Part shown: positions 8,313-16,724 of the stretch, in pieces
Numbering within the stretch: the stretch's first letter is position 1
Layout: each line of letters opens with the position of its first letter
From: Saprospiraceae bacterium
Lineage (GTDB): Bacteria > Bacteroidota > Bacteroidia > Chitinophagales > Saprospiraceae
Direction: 5' to 3'
NCBI GenBank assembly: GCA_020631355.1
Contig: JAHDHL010000008.1
Span: 65,928 to 129,927 of the forward strand
DNA: 64,000 nucleotides
Translations under genes and position numbers: made by a program
The notes under the pieces: model-generated
What the model saw: only the letters and a program-made list of their open reading frames with translations
Told to the model about the DNA's origin: nothing
Databases searched by the model: none

Positions 8313-9656
8313 ATGAAAAATCTAATTGTTCCCTTTACTATTATTCTGGCATTTGTCATTTCTTGTCAATACATGTCCTTAAATGAAAAACCAAAATCCA
8401 TTACTGATTTTTCCGATTATAATAAATACTTGAAAAATGATGTATTGGAAAAAAAGAATACATTAAACGAAAGTATTTCTTTTTGGAATGAAAAATTGGA
8501 AATGCAACCCAATGCTTCTGTTTATCAAATTAAATTGGCTGGACTTTTATCCCAACGGTTTAAGAAAGTAGGGGATATAAATGATATCCATCGTTCAGAT
8601 GCCCTATTGAAGAAAAGTTTGGATACTTATTTATTCAAGAAGTCCCCGGTCTACCATATGTTATCCTCTAATGCCATTTCGAAACACCAATTCGGAATAG
8701 CCCTGGATTATGCCCAAAAAGCATTGGATACGAAAGAGGATATTGTCACATCCCATCAACTGGTTTTTGATGCCTTGTTGGAAATGGGCAGAGTGGATGA
8801 TGCTCGTAAAAATTTAGCGGAACATCCTCACAAACATACTTTTGGCTACTTGATTCGGAAAGTGAAAATAGAGGATTTGGACGGAGATCTGGATGCAGCC
8901 ATCCTTACTATGGAAAAGGCTGCAGAAGGACTGGGTGCCAAAACGAACAAGGAGCTGTACTGTTGGGCACAGAGCAATCTAGGGGATATGTATGGCCATG
9001 CCGGAAGATTGGATGATGCTTACCAAAGCTATCAGAAAGCATTGGCAGCTGATGAGGATTATCATTATGCCCTGAAGGGCATTGCGTGGTTGGCCTTTTC
9101 AAAGGATAGGAACATCAAGGATGCGGAACAAATCATCCATTATCTGAAAAATAATACTGCTGCTCCTGATGTGCTATTGATGGAAGCCGAGCTGGCTGCA
9201 TACCAGATGAATCCTGATCGTGAGTTGGAATTATATACCGAATTTAGGGGGAGGGTAAGCAAACCTGCATACGGAGGAATGTACAACAGCCATCTGGCAC
9301 TGTTGGAATCGGAAGTTTTTCAGAATCCTATCAAGGCAAGCCAAATAGCTGATGAGGAAGTCCTACTTCGACCTACCGCCAAATCCTATGACTTACGGGC
9401 TTGGACATTATATCAAACTGAAAATTACGAAGAAGCCCTACGGGTAGCGGAAGCACATGTGAATGGAAAATCATTCGAGCCCGATGTCCTTTATCATCTG
9501 GGATGCATTTATATGGCCAATGGACGACTGGAACAGGCCCGTAGTTTTCTGGAAGAAGCAGCAACGGCATCATTCGAATTAGGTCCCATAATGACGGAAA
9601 CCATTAACAATGAACTCAGGGTACTTGAACGTAAAGAGAAAGGATATGATGTATGA
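8313..9656 (+). CDS. Tetratricopeptide-repeat lipoprotein
   Basis: A 447-residue lipoprotein: signal MKNLIVPFTIILAF with lipobox VISC and acylated Cys19. The remainder is alpha-helical with TPR-like units, clearest as WAQSNLGDMYGHAGRLDDAY, then ALAADEDYHYALKGIAWLAF, and near the C-terminus VLYHLGCIYMANGRLEQA. TPRs mount protein complexes, and here they would face the periplasm or outer-membrane surface. From memory, TPR proteins occur next to DUF4331 gene pairs in other Bacteroidota, often with a HupE/UreJ-type membrane protein; no such membrane gene is seen here. Confidence 0.9.
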   Translation: MKNLIVPFTIILAFVISCQYMSLNEKPKSITDFSDYNKYLKNDVLEKKNTLNESISFWNEKLEMQPNASVYQIKLAGLLSQRFKKVGDINDIHRSDALLKKSLDTYLFKKSPVYHMLSSNAISKHQFGIALDYAQKALDTKEDIVTSHQLVFDALLEMGRVDDARKNLAEHPHKHTFGYLIRKVKIEDLDGDLDAAILTMEKAAEGLGAKTNKELYCWAQSNLGDMYGHAGRLDDAYQSYQKALAADEDYHYALKGIAWLAFSKDRNIKDAEQIIHYLKNNTAAPDVLLMEAELAAYQMNPDRELELYTEFRGRVSKPAYGGMYNSHLALLESEVFQNPIKASQIADEEVLLRPTAKSYDLRAWTLYQTENYEEALRVAEAHVNGKSFEPDVLYHLGCIYMANGRLEQARSFLEEAATASFELGPIMTETINNELRVLERKEKGYDV

Positions 9657-9702
9657 TTTGATATCATACCAGAGAAACTAGGTTTCGTGTAATGGTTTTA
9701 GT

Positions 9703-9737
9703 GCAAGGGTTGGGGGAAATGCCCTCCAGCCCCTTGC
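9703..9737 (+). terminator. Hairpin after the TPR gene
   Basis: GCAAGGG (9703-9709) pairs with CCCTTGC (9731-9737), and most of the inner G-rich and C-rich bases also pair. The downstream T-tract is weak. Confidence 0.5.
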
Positions 9738-9771
9738 CATTTGATTATTGATTCATCCAAACACAATAATT

Positions 9772-9867
9772 ATGAACAATGAACAAGGCTCCTCAAGAAT
9801 CGCATTGATATTAATCATTTTACTACTGATACTCTTATTCCTTTTCGGATTTAGGGCATATGCTTGA
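9772..9867 (+). CDS. Single-span membrane peptide, 31 residues
   Basis: A short frame encodes MNNEQGSSRIALILI followed by an almost unbroken run of Leu and Ile up to LFGFRAYA. That is one transmembrane helix of about 19 residues (about 10-28) with a short polar N-terminus and one Arg at each end. It lies between a hairpin and the hydroxylase gene, 76 bp ahead of the latter. No family is recognised. The composition is what a small membrane regulator would show, but a chance frame is possible. Confidence 0.4.
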   Translation: MNNEQGSSRIALILIILLLILLFLFGFRAYA

Positions 9868-9943
9868 TGAAATTTCGAGGATTGCATTAAATTGGGTTAG
9901 GAATGTTATGATTTCCTGATTCGTTAATGCAATCCCGTTATAG

Positions 9944-10756
9944 ATGGAATACTTACCTCTCATTAAGGGTACCGGTCTCAGCTTACTTTTCCTCATCTTG
10001 GTTTTTTTTCCAATGGAAAGAGTTTTTCCTGCCAACAATGGACAAAAGTTCTTCCGCAAGGCTTGGATACTGGACCTTTGTTTCTTCTTGGGGCAATATC
10101 TGTTGTGGGGAGCATTGGTCGTCGGTGTATTGGGTTATTTCAATGAATGGGCCAACCAGTTCATTCCCGGGGATTTCAGACAGAAAGTAGCGGCCCAACC
10201 TTGGTGGTTACAAGCATTCGAAGTCATCTTTCTGAGCGACTTCCTCATATATTGGGGACACAGATTACAACATAGGGTGGAATTCCTCTGGCGGTTCCAT
10301 AAGGTACATCATAGTGCAGAACACTTGGATTGGCTGGCAGCGCATCGGGAACATCCCCTGGATTCCATATACACCATCGGATTGATTAATTTCCCCGCAT
10401 TCCTACTTGGATTCCCTTTGGAGACCATTGCGGGACTCATTGCATTCAGAGGCATCTGGGCCATTTATATCCACTCCAATGTGAGATTTCCGATTGGTCC
10501 CTTACGAATGTTGATAGGTGCGCCAGAACTCCATCATTGGCATCACGATAAGGATAGGGATGCAGGTAATTATGCCAATATCTCACCCTTGATGGATATT
10601 CTTTTCGGTACTTACACCTGTCCGGACCATGAGCCTGAATCCTTTGGTATTCATGAGCCCTTTCCTAAGTCCTACTTAGGGCAGCTCATACATCCAATGT
10701 TGCCCGGATTCATAGCTAGGAAATGGTTCAGGGAAAAATCTGAACCAGAAGAATAG
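9944..10756 (+). CDS. Sterol desaturase/fatty acid hydroxylase family membrane protein
   Basis: A 270-residue integral membrane di-iron enzyme of the fatty acid hydroxylase superfamily. The histidine boxes are complete: HRLQH at 106-110, HKVHH at 119-123, HREH at 134-137, HSN at 177-179 and HHWHH at 197-201. Hydrophobic segments flank them, at about residues 9-25, 45-65, 87-105 and 140-175. Members hydroxylate or desaturate lipids, sterols or carotenoids using O2; the substrate cannot be predicted from this sequence. The gene converges on the lipoprotein gene with only 10 bp between the stop codons. Confidence 0.93.
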   Translation: MEYLPLIKGTGLSLLFLILVFFPMERVFPANNGQKFFRKAWILDLCFFLGQYLLWGALVVGVLGYFNEWANQFIPGDFRQKVAAQPWWLQAFEVIFLSDFLIYWGHRLQHRVEFLWRFHKVHHSAEHLDWLAAHREHPLDSIYTIGLINFPAFLLGFPLETIAGLIAFRGIWAIYIHSNVRFPIGPLRMLIGAPELHHWHHDKDRDAGNYANISPLMDILFGTYTCPDHEPESFGIHEPFPKSYLGQLIHPMLPGFIARKWFREKSEPEE

Positions 10757-10766
10757 GGTACATCTA

Positions 10767-11540
10767 CTACTGTTTGAGACTACTGAACTGTAAGTCATCC
10801 ACGGCCAGGGTGTCCAGTGTGGGGGTATTGTAGAGCCAGACTTGCTGTTTGTATAATTGGATACCTTGTATTTTTACAGGCTGGTTATAAATGATGTATT
10901 CACCACCCTTGTTTTCATCTTCCCTAGAAGTGAATTTGCATAATTGGTAACTGTGGTCTTCCTTATCAAAATAGAAGTACCAAATCGGTTGTTTGTCCAG
11001 TGGTTCGTATCTGACCTGAACCACATCGTAGGACTTCCCGGCATAGACCCTTTCGAGTATCGTATCATTAACAATGGCTTGTGTATCATTTAATTTCATG
11101 GGTAAGCCAATCAGGAAGCTATAATAATCACGATAGAATTCGACGCTTTCACATCCCATTCTTCTGGCCAGTTTTTCTTCCTGTTCGGTATTCAGTTCTT
11201 GGTCTGCCTTGACATAACATGTGTCGGGGGTTACCAATCCATCCAATTGCAGTCCCATTGAGGTATCCCTGGTCATGAATGTCCGATTAGGTAAATCAAA
11301 TCCGATTGAAGAAGACGAAGCCTTTGTTGTGCCATCCTTGGTCCATAGGAGTGTATTGAAATGTACACTGGACTGGAATTGGTCCCAATTGCCTTTGGGG
11401 TCATGGAGATGACTGGAATATCGAATCAGGTCCATTGCCGTCTTGATTTCCTTTGGAGGCTTGGGAACATTTTTCTTTCCTGTACATCCTATTGTAATCC
11501 AGCTAACCAATACTAATAATGAAAACAAATACCTCATCAC
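10767..11540 (-). CDS. Lipoprotein resembling DUF6503/LolA-like proteins
   Basis: A 257-residue lipoprotein with signal MMRYLFSLLVLVSW and lipobox TIGC; the second Met at 11537 is an equal start candidate. The mature part is predicted beta-rich, with features of the outer-membrane lipoprotein-sorting fold: long antiparallel strands such as GFDLPNRTFMTRD, YDVVQVRYEP, PIWYFYFDKEDHSYQL and GEYIIYNQPVKIQGIQL. A DUF6503-type assignment is from memory and is unconfirmed. It is transcribed alone, divergent from the SnoaL-like gene and convergent with the hydroxylase gene. Confidence 0.85.
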   Translation of the reverse strand: MMRYLFSLLVLVSWITIGCTGKKNVPKPPKEIKTAMDLIRYSSHLHDPKGNWDQFQSSVHFNTLLWTKDGTTKASSSSIGFDLPNRTFMTRDTSMGLQLDGLVTPDTCYVKADQELNTEQEEKLARRMGCESVEFYRDYYSFLIGLPMKLNDTQAIVNDTILERVYAGKSYDVVQVRYEPLDKQPIWYFYFDKEDHSYQLCKFTSREDENKGGEYIIYNQPVKIQGIQLYKQQVWLYNTPTLDTLAVDDLQFSSLKQ

Positions 11541-11627
11541 AATTTTTTGGCTAAATTAGAGCATATTAGGAATGTTGAAACCAATGCAGTTGATTTTTTT
11601 GAGTCATAACTGCGACAAGTCGAACCA

Positions 11628-12086
11628 ATGAATATCATAGAACAATTTTATACCGCTTTCCAAGCACTGGATGCCGAAAAGATGAATGCCTGTTATCATG
11701 ATAATATCGTTTTCCATGATCCGGGTTTCGGTGAACTCAAGGGCGAACGTGCCAAGGCCATGTGGAGCATGCTGTGTAAGAATGCAAAGAATTTTACACT
11801 GGAATTTTCGGATGTGACGCTGGAAGGGAATAAGGGAACTGCTCATTGGGAACCGACCTATGATTTTTCACAAACAGGAAAGCGGGTCCATAATATCATA
11901 GATGCTACTTTTGAAATCAAGGATGGACTCATCATCAAACATACGGATGTATTCGATTTGCATCGTTGGGCAGGACAAGCCTTGGGCTGGAAAGGGAAAT
12001 TATTAGGCGGAACTGGTTTTTTCCAGAAGAAACTCCTTGCACAAACCGAGAAGATGTTGGATCGGTACATGGCTAAGGATGTCTGA
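11628..12086 (+). CDS. SnoaL-like/NTF2-fold protein
   Basis: A 152-residue soluble protein of the NTF2-like superfamily, SnoaL subtype. It has the opening IEQFYTAFQALDAEKMNACY, the short loop HDNIVFHDPGFGELKG, and later WEPTYDF and DGLIIKHTDVFDLHRWAGQALG. These proteins form cone-shaped pockets and may be isomerases, hydrolases or simple ligand binders, so no reaction can be named. It shares a perfect two-way terminator with the convergent cytochrome-like gene. Confidence 0.92.
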   Translation: MNIIEQFYTAFQALDAEKMNACYHDNIVFHDPGFGELKGERAKAMWSMLCKNAKNFTLEFSDVTLEGNKGTAHWEPTYDFSQTGKRVHNIIDATFEIKDGLIIKHTDVFDLHRWAGQALGWKGKLLGGTGFFQKKLLAQTEKMLDRYMAKDV

Positions 12087-12134
12087 TGTTTGAGGGCTGG
12101 TGCATATGCGAGATTATAACTTTCCATTTGAATA

Positions 12135-12170
12135 CGTGATGCTCCTCAGTTAGAACTGAGGAGCATCACG
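12135..12170. terminator. Bidirectional terminator between convergent genes
   Basis: A perfect 17-bp inverted repeat: CGTGATGCTCCTCAGTT, AG, then AACTGAGGAGCATCACG. It lies between the stop at 12086 (plus) and the stop at 12196 (minus) and can end both transcripts. Confidence 0.85.
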
Positions 12171-12195
12171 ATATTACAAAATACATTACATGATA

Positions 12196-13809
12196 CTACT
12201 TCTTATCATTGGCAGTACCTAAGGCATCTGCTTCTTCCAGTACTTTCTTGGTCAGTAGGAAACTAAAGTCAGTTCCGGTAATCTGTGCATTACCATGACA
12301 ACCCTTACATCCACCCATATTCACTTTAGCGGGCATGGTAATTTCCTTGCCCCCATCTGAAATACCCGGTTTTTGATAGTATATATTCGGTTTTTCCAGA
12401 AGAATGCTATAAGTATCATTGAGTCTTGAAGTAAATCGGGTCAGTACATGGTCTGTTTCAATGACATCATTGGCGAGGTAATAGGTCGGGTCATCATCCG
12501 CTTGAGAAATATCAGTAGGAGTCGCCTGAACACCCAGTAATTCATAATATTGCCAAACGGAGTTTTCATTGGCTGCATTGATTTGTTGTTGTGCAGCTGC
12601 ATTGAATGCAATCAATTCGGGTTGTATGGTATGTACATCCTCCTGTTTCAGAATGGCAATGCTACCACCCGGAATCGTATCGGGAATCGTGTCGAATGGC
12701 TGAGGAGTACCATTCGCATCTTCCTTGTAGTAAGCAGGTTGTCCGACTGCTGCTGATTCATTCACATATCTGACTCCTGTCTTGATATTATCCACATGAT
12801 TGAAAGTGGTGAAAATGAAAGTGGGGTAGTGTCTGGTTTTTCTGATGATATGGAGCCCAACAAGCGCATAAGTCTTGTTCACTGCTTTTACACCACTGCC
12901 CTGGTTTTCGTAGACGATGACCTCATGCGTATAATACCTGCTGGGGTCATCCACACCATCCACAAGTTCCCTCCATGCAGCCTTGATTTCAATGACACCC
13001 TCATCACTCTGCTTTCCCTCTGTACAAGGGAAACAAATGATTTCTTCCTTGGCGGCAGCAAAAGTCTTACAGGTGCCACCATATGTGGTGAGGTTGGCAT
13101 CTTTCTTACTATTGTTAATCCAAGTCTTTCTGTTGTCTGAACTGTTGAGTTGGTTTCTTCTGATGTAATTGTATTCTGTCTTGTTGAACTTTGCCTCATA
13201 GAGTACTTGGTTTCCTCCTGTGGTATTGCCATGTCCGGCACCACCCCAGACAAAAGCCTCACCAATTTCATTGTTCTCATCCAGATTGTTATATAATTGG
13301 TAATTAACCCCACTTTCCACTGTCGGTTGATCCTCATAGGAATAACTGGGAAGTCCCAATTCACTCCAATCAGGCAACATTCCTGATTCGGTAGCCGGAC
13401 CGAATGCCTCAGCCTTACTCACATAGGTATGCCATACCACCGTAGGTGTGTTGTCAGCAGTGATACTGGTGAATGTGGCACTGGTGTCGCTACTCGGAGT
13501 CGCTCGATTACCCGGGACGGATGGGTCTTCAACCGGCCAATTCAGTGCTACGAATTGCTCCCAAGCGAATTTGAATAATTCATCCTGTGATGCACCATAT
13601 GATGGGCCATCTGGAACGGTACTAGAATTCAGGTTGATTCTAGAGGGTTCATTGGTGAGTTCCTCTGCTCCTTCTACCAAATCCTCAGTGGGGGAGATGT
13701 TCGTATTATTGGTTGTGGTATCACAATATGTGATGAGCATTACACCGCCCATTAATAGGGCAAAGAAGAATATTTTCTTCATGGATTTCGATTTTTTCAT
13801 TTTTTTCAT
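12196..13809 (-). CDS. Lipoprotein with a single c-type haem motif
   Basis: A 537-residue lipoprotein. The N-terminus offers Mets at 13809, 13800 and 13782; the last gives the cleanest signal, MKKIFFFALLMGGVMLIT, with lipobox TYC. An acidic linker is followed by LFKFAWEQFVALNWPVED. Near the C-terminus is one covalent haem site, CKGCH (501-505, counted from 13809), within MGGCKGCHGNAQ. Upstream regions are rich in Trp and Tyr and contain a Cys pair (CFPC). I do not recognise a named enzyme family; a periplasmic or surface electron carrier is the natural inference. It lies 281 bp downstream of the redox operon on the same strand and could be its partner. Confidence 0.85.
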   Translation of the reverse strand: MKKMKKSKSMKKIFFFALLMGGVMLITYCDTTTNNTNISPTEDLVEGAEELTNEPSRINLNSSTVPDGPSYGASQDELFKFAWEQFVALNWPVEDPSVPGNRATPSSDTSATFTSITADNTPTVVWHTYVSKAEAFGPATESGMLPDWSELGLPSYSYEDQPTVESGVNYQLYNNLDENNEIGEAFVWGGAGHGNTTGGNQVLYEAKFNKTEYNYIRRNQLNSSDNRKTWINNSKKDANLTTYGGTCKTFAAAKEEIICFPCTEGKQSDEGVIEIKAAWRELVDGVDDPSRYYTHEVIVYENQGSGVKAVNKTYALVGLHIIRKTRHYPTFIFTTFNHVDNIKTGVRYVNESAAVGQPAYYKEDANGTPQPFDTIPDTIPGGSIAILKQEDVHTIQPELIAFNAAAQQQINAANENSVWQYYELLGVQATPTDISQADDDPTYYLANDVIETDHVLTRFTSRLNDTYSILLEKPNIYYQKPGISDGGKEITMPAKVNMGGCKGCHGNAQITGTDFSFLLTKKVLEEADALGTANDKK

Positions 13810-13852
13810 TTGGTTTGAATAAAAAGTGATGTAAAAATTCTTTGGGAAATAT

Positions 13853-14057
13853 AATGACAGTCTTATACCATGTCATTTTAACCTTGGTTAAGTATAGAAT
13901 AAATGAGTGTAGTCAAGTGATTACCTAATGAGAAGCCAAAGAAAGTTTCGAATTCCTATTCAATGAATAAGAAAGTAGTATAAGTAGAGTATATGAGAAG
14001 TATACTGTGAGTGATATGATGTAATTATCGCAAATATGAATGACATTTCATGTCGTT
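13853..14057. repeat. Two related inverted repeats in the 13.8-14.1 kb gap
   Basis: AATGACA, 11 bases, TGTCATT lies at 13853-13877. AATGACA, TTTCA, TGTCGTT lies at 14039-14057, with one mismatch. They sit at the two ends of the gap between the glycosyltransferase stop and the cytochrome-like start. The copy near 13853 is 44-95 bp upstream of the candidate starts of the cytochrome-like gene, which fits a repressor or activator site. The rest of the gap is A+T-rich without a gene. Confidence 0.35.
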
Positions 14058-14090
14058 CGTGTGGGTGATTATTAGAAAAAGAAATATGTT

Positions 14091-15125
14091 TTAACGATAT
14101 AATTGTACATAGGAATCTATACATTTTTCCCAATTGTACTGTTGGGCATGTTGTTGTATGACATCTGACATTCGAATGGAATCAGAATGGAATAATTTTA
14201 GTTTTGTGCGGACCACATGGGCCATGTCAGTAGCATTTAGACTATCCCAATAAAAGGCTTTGTCACCAGCTATTTCAGGTAAGGAACAGGCCTTACTGAT
14301 AAATACGGGTTTGCCGCAAAGCATGGCTTCTATGACAGGTAATCCGAATCCCTCTGCTTCGGATGGAAATAGAAATGCCTCACAATTTTGATAATATTCA
14401 TATTTTTTTTTCGCACCAATCTGACCTGTTAGAATAATATTGTTTTCTAGATTTTTGGATTGGATAATGCTTCTTATTTTTTGTCCCAATGCTGTTTCAT
14501 TATTGCCTGCAAGAATAAGTTTATGGTTAGGAAAATATTGCATCATTTCGACTATTTTGTCAAAATTCTTCCTTGATTTAAAAACACCAATGGAAAAGAA
14601 AAAAGGCTTTCCATTATTTTTAGGAATATCATGCCTGCTTAGGTGAACCCCGTTGTGAATAACCTGTAATTCTTTGTTCCTGATATCCATATGCTGTTCA
14701 ACTTCCGATTTCGTGAATTTTGAAATGCAGGTAATGATGTCAGCCCTATCAATGTTTTTTTGTAGTCTTTTTTTATACTTTAATGCTTTGGAATGATTTT
14801 TTTCCTTAAGGAAATTCAAATCGTGGATAGTGAGAATATGGGATGTTTTCTTATTTGGGAAATGTGATGGAAATTGATGTAGACTATGCCAGATATCATA
14901 TCCGGTATTTCCATTTGGAAAATATCTATTCTTCCAATTACTATGTATGATATTTGAAATCAATTCACTGTTTTGAAGTTTATATGTTGAGGGGACAAGG
15001 AAACTTATATTAAATTCATATTTATATTTCTGACTAATATTTTGATGGAAATTAAAAGAGAATTCTCCTAGGCCACTATGGTAGTCCTTGATTTTATATA
15101 GATCAATAAGGATGTTTTTTTTCAT
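14091..15125 (-). CDS. GT4-family glycosyltransferase
   Basis: A 344-residue group 1 glycosyltransferase with a GT-B fold. The Met at 15125 overlaps the stop of the upstream gene by four bases (ATGA), which decides the start against a longer frame from 15164. The C-terminal half has the sugar-nucleotide signature EAEGFGLPVIEAMLCGKPV followed by ACSLPEIAGDKAFYW. The N-terminal half starts MKKNILIDLYKIKDYHSGLGEF. It probably adds a sugar to a lipopolysaccharide core or another envelope glycan from a nucleotide-sugar donor in the cytoplasm. It is translationally coupled to the GT2 gene and closes the eight-gene unit. Confidence 0.93.
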   Translation of the reverse strand: MKKNILIDLYKIKDYHSGLGEFSFNFHQNISQKYKYEFNISFLVPSTYKLQNSELISNIIHSNWKNRYFPNGNTGYDIWHSLHQFPSHFPNKKTSHILTIHDLNFLKEKNHSKALKYKKRLQKNIDRADIITCISKFTKSEVEQHMDIRNKELQVIHNGVHLSRHDIPKNNGKPFFFSIGVFKSRKNFDKIVEMMQYFPNHKLILAGNNETALGQKIRSIIQSKNLENNIILTGQIGAKKKYEYYQNCEAFLFPSEAEGFGLPVIEAMLCGKPVFISKACSLPEIAGDKAFYWDSLNATDMAHVVRTKLKLFHSDSIRMSDVIQQHAQQYNWEKCIDSYVQLYR

Positions 15126-15880
15126 GGCATCTTTTTTAATTCCAATGCTTTTTGATTCAGCCAATATTTCCCTTGGGCGGAGATATTCGCAATGTTGAAT
15201 CCAGCTTTGCCATCTAAGAATCCTAATTTGAAAAAATAGATTTTAATGAAATGGAATATAGGGCTGAAAATCATTTTTAAGAATAGGATTAAAAATGATT
15301 TATTCTTGATATTTTCTGCTTGGATATGGTTGTATTTTTTTGTTCTTTCTATATGGTCTTTTCGATTGTCAATAGTATAATGAATTAAATCTCCCTCAAG
15401 AAATCCCTCCTTGGATGCAGGATTCATTTCTACTCCCTCATGTACTTTTTGTTTATTCCAATTCCCATGTTTCTTATTCCAGAATCTGATTTTATTATCA
15501 GGATACCAACCACAATGATAAATGGCTTGACCACAATAATAATTGAGTCTGTTGAAAGAGAATGCATGATATTCCGATGGGTTTTCTTTCCACTTTCCAA
15601 TGGATTTTTTTAGTTCATCAGATAATCGTTCGTCTGCATCTAACGATAATATCCAGTCGTATTGAGCTAGGGAAACAGCATGTCTTTTTTGTAAGCCATA
15701 ACCATCAAAAACCCTTTCGAAAACCTCGGCATTTTCTTGTTTGGCAAGGGTTGGGGTATCATCAGTGGAATGGTCGTCCAGAACAATGATTTCATCTACG
15801 ACTTCCTTGGCGGATCGGATACAATCCACAATATGTCGAACTTCATTATATGTAATGATAACCAAGGAAATCCTAGGCAT
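15122..15880 (-). CDS. GT2-family glycosyltransferase, WaaE/KdtX-like
   Basis: A 252-residue inverting glycosyltransferase of the GT-A fold. It opens with ISLVIITYNEVRHIVDCIRS and continues with DEIIVLDDHSTDDT and the metal-binding SLDADERLS. A conserved middle section around YYCGQAIYHCGWYPDNKIRFW resembles lipopolysaccharide core heptosyl/glucosyl transferases of the WaaE/KdtX type. The C-terminal region has a hydrophobic stretch (LILFLKMIFSPIFHFIKIYF) that probably lies on the inner membrane. It starts 3 bp after the preceding membrane-protein gene and overlaps the GT4 gene, so all are likely co-transcribed. Confidence 0.93.
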   Translation of the reverse strand: MPRISLVIITYNEVRHIVDCIRSAKEVVDEIIVLDDHSTDDTPTLAKQENAEVFERVFDGYGLQKRHAVSLAQYDWILSLDADERLSDELKKSIGKWKENPSEYHAFSFNRLNYYCGQAIYHCGWYPDNKIRFWNKKHGNWNKQKVHEGVEMNPASKEGFLEGDLIHYTIDNRKDHIERTKKYNHIQAENIKNKSFLILFLKMIFSPIFHFIKIYFFKLGFLDGKAGFNIANISAQGKYWLNQKALELKKMP

Positions 15881-15883
15881 GGA

Positions 15884-16708
15884 TCATAATTTTCTGATGG
15901 CTTTCTCAGGGTCGATATACAATACGAACCAATCGTCCAATGCTTCAAAACGACCGGTGATTTCTACGGGTTCCGCAATGTAATCCAGAATATCCGAACT
16001 GACCGATTTTTTATCTTCTCCGAAAAGGATGTAGTATTGGTTCGTACTTTCTGAACTTACTTTCAATACCGGAGGGATGCCTCCTGAAATACAACGTATC
16101 GCACATGACTTATGTACTTTTCCACTTCCGGGTTTCATGGCTCCGAAATAACATTTCGGGTCAATGATTTCACCTTTCAGGGTTGTTTCCAATCGATAGG
16201 GATTGAAACCATCAATCATTGCTTGGTTGCTCAAAGTATCATTTAGGATGTTATCCGGAATATCCAGTGTTTTCAGATAAGCATCAGCACCATCGGTTAA
16301 TTCGAATAATGCTTTTCCATCATTATAAATCAGGGTACCATTCAACTGGCAATAAAAGCCTGTGTCATTCAGGTCCTTATTATTCTTTTCGAAAATTTCC
16401 TTGACAATTTCCTCCGCACCGAATTTAAAAGCTCCGGTTAGTATGACGGTTTTGTAGAGGTTTTCTCCATAAATACCCTTATCATTATATACTTTCAGAT
16501 GTGGGACTGGATACATCCTTAGGTATCCCTCCAATTCGGATGTCTTTCCAAAATTGAAAATCCCTTTGGATATCATACCCTGACCGAATGTCAGCAAACC
16601 GGCAAGGAGCAGTATGGCTATGATTAAGATACCCAGAAATTTTTTCACCCATTTCTTGTGGGCTGCCGGGGCTTCGGGTAAATATCCTATATAAAATTCC
16701 TTTTCCAT
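15884..16708 (-). CDS. Membrane-anchored protein with DPKCYFG/CAIRC motif
   Basis: A 274-residue protein with one N-terminal membrane helix (about 24-46, ILIIAILLLAGLLTFG) and a large domain probably outside the cytoplasm. The striking part is GEIIDPKCYFGAMKPG followed by GKVHKSCAIRCISGGIPP: three cysteines and one histidine in a compact motif that could bind a metal or cofactor. I have seen this motif in membrane proteins beside redox genes but know no assigned function. It is encoded 16 bp after the ferric-reductase/Rieske gene and 3 bp before the GT2 gene, so it belongs to the electron-transfer unit. Confidence 0.85.
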   Translation of the reverse strand: MEKEFYIGYLPEAPAAHKKWVKKFLGILIIAILLLAGLLTFGQGMISKGIFNFGKTSELEGYLRMYPVPHLKVYNDKGIYGENLYKTVILTGAFKFGAEEIVKEIFEKNNKDLNDTGFYCQLNGTLIYNDGKALFELTDGADAYLKTLDIPDNILNDTLSNQAMIDGFNPYRLETTLKGEIIDPKCYFGAMKPGSGKVHKSCAIRCISGGIPPVLKVSSESTNQYYILFGEDKKSVSSDILDYIAEPVEITGRFEALDDWFVLYIDPEKAIRKL

Positions 16709-16724
16709 GTCTTATAATGGTTCA

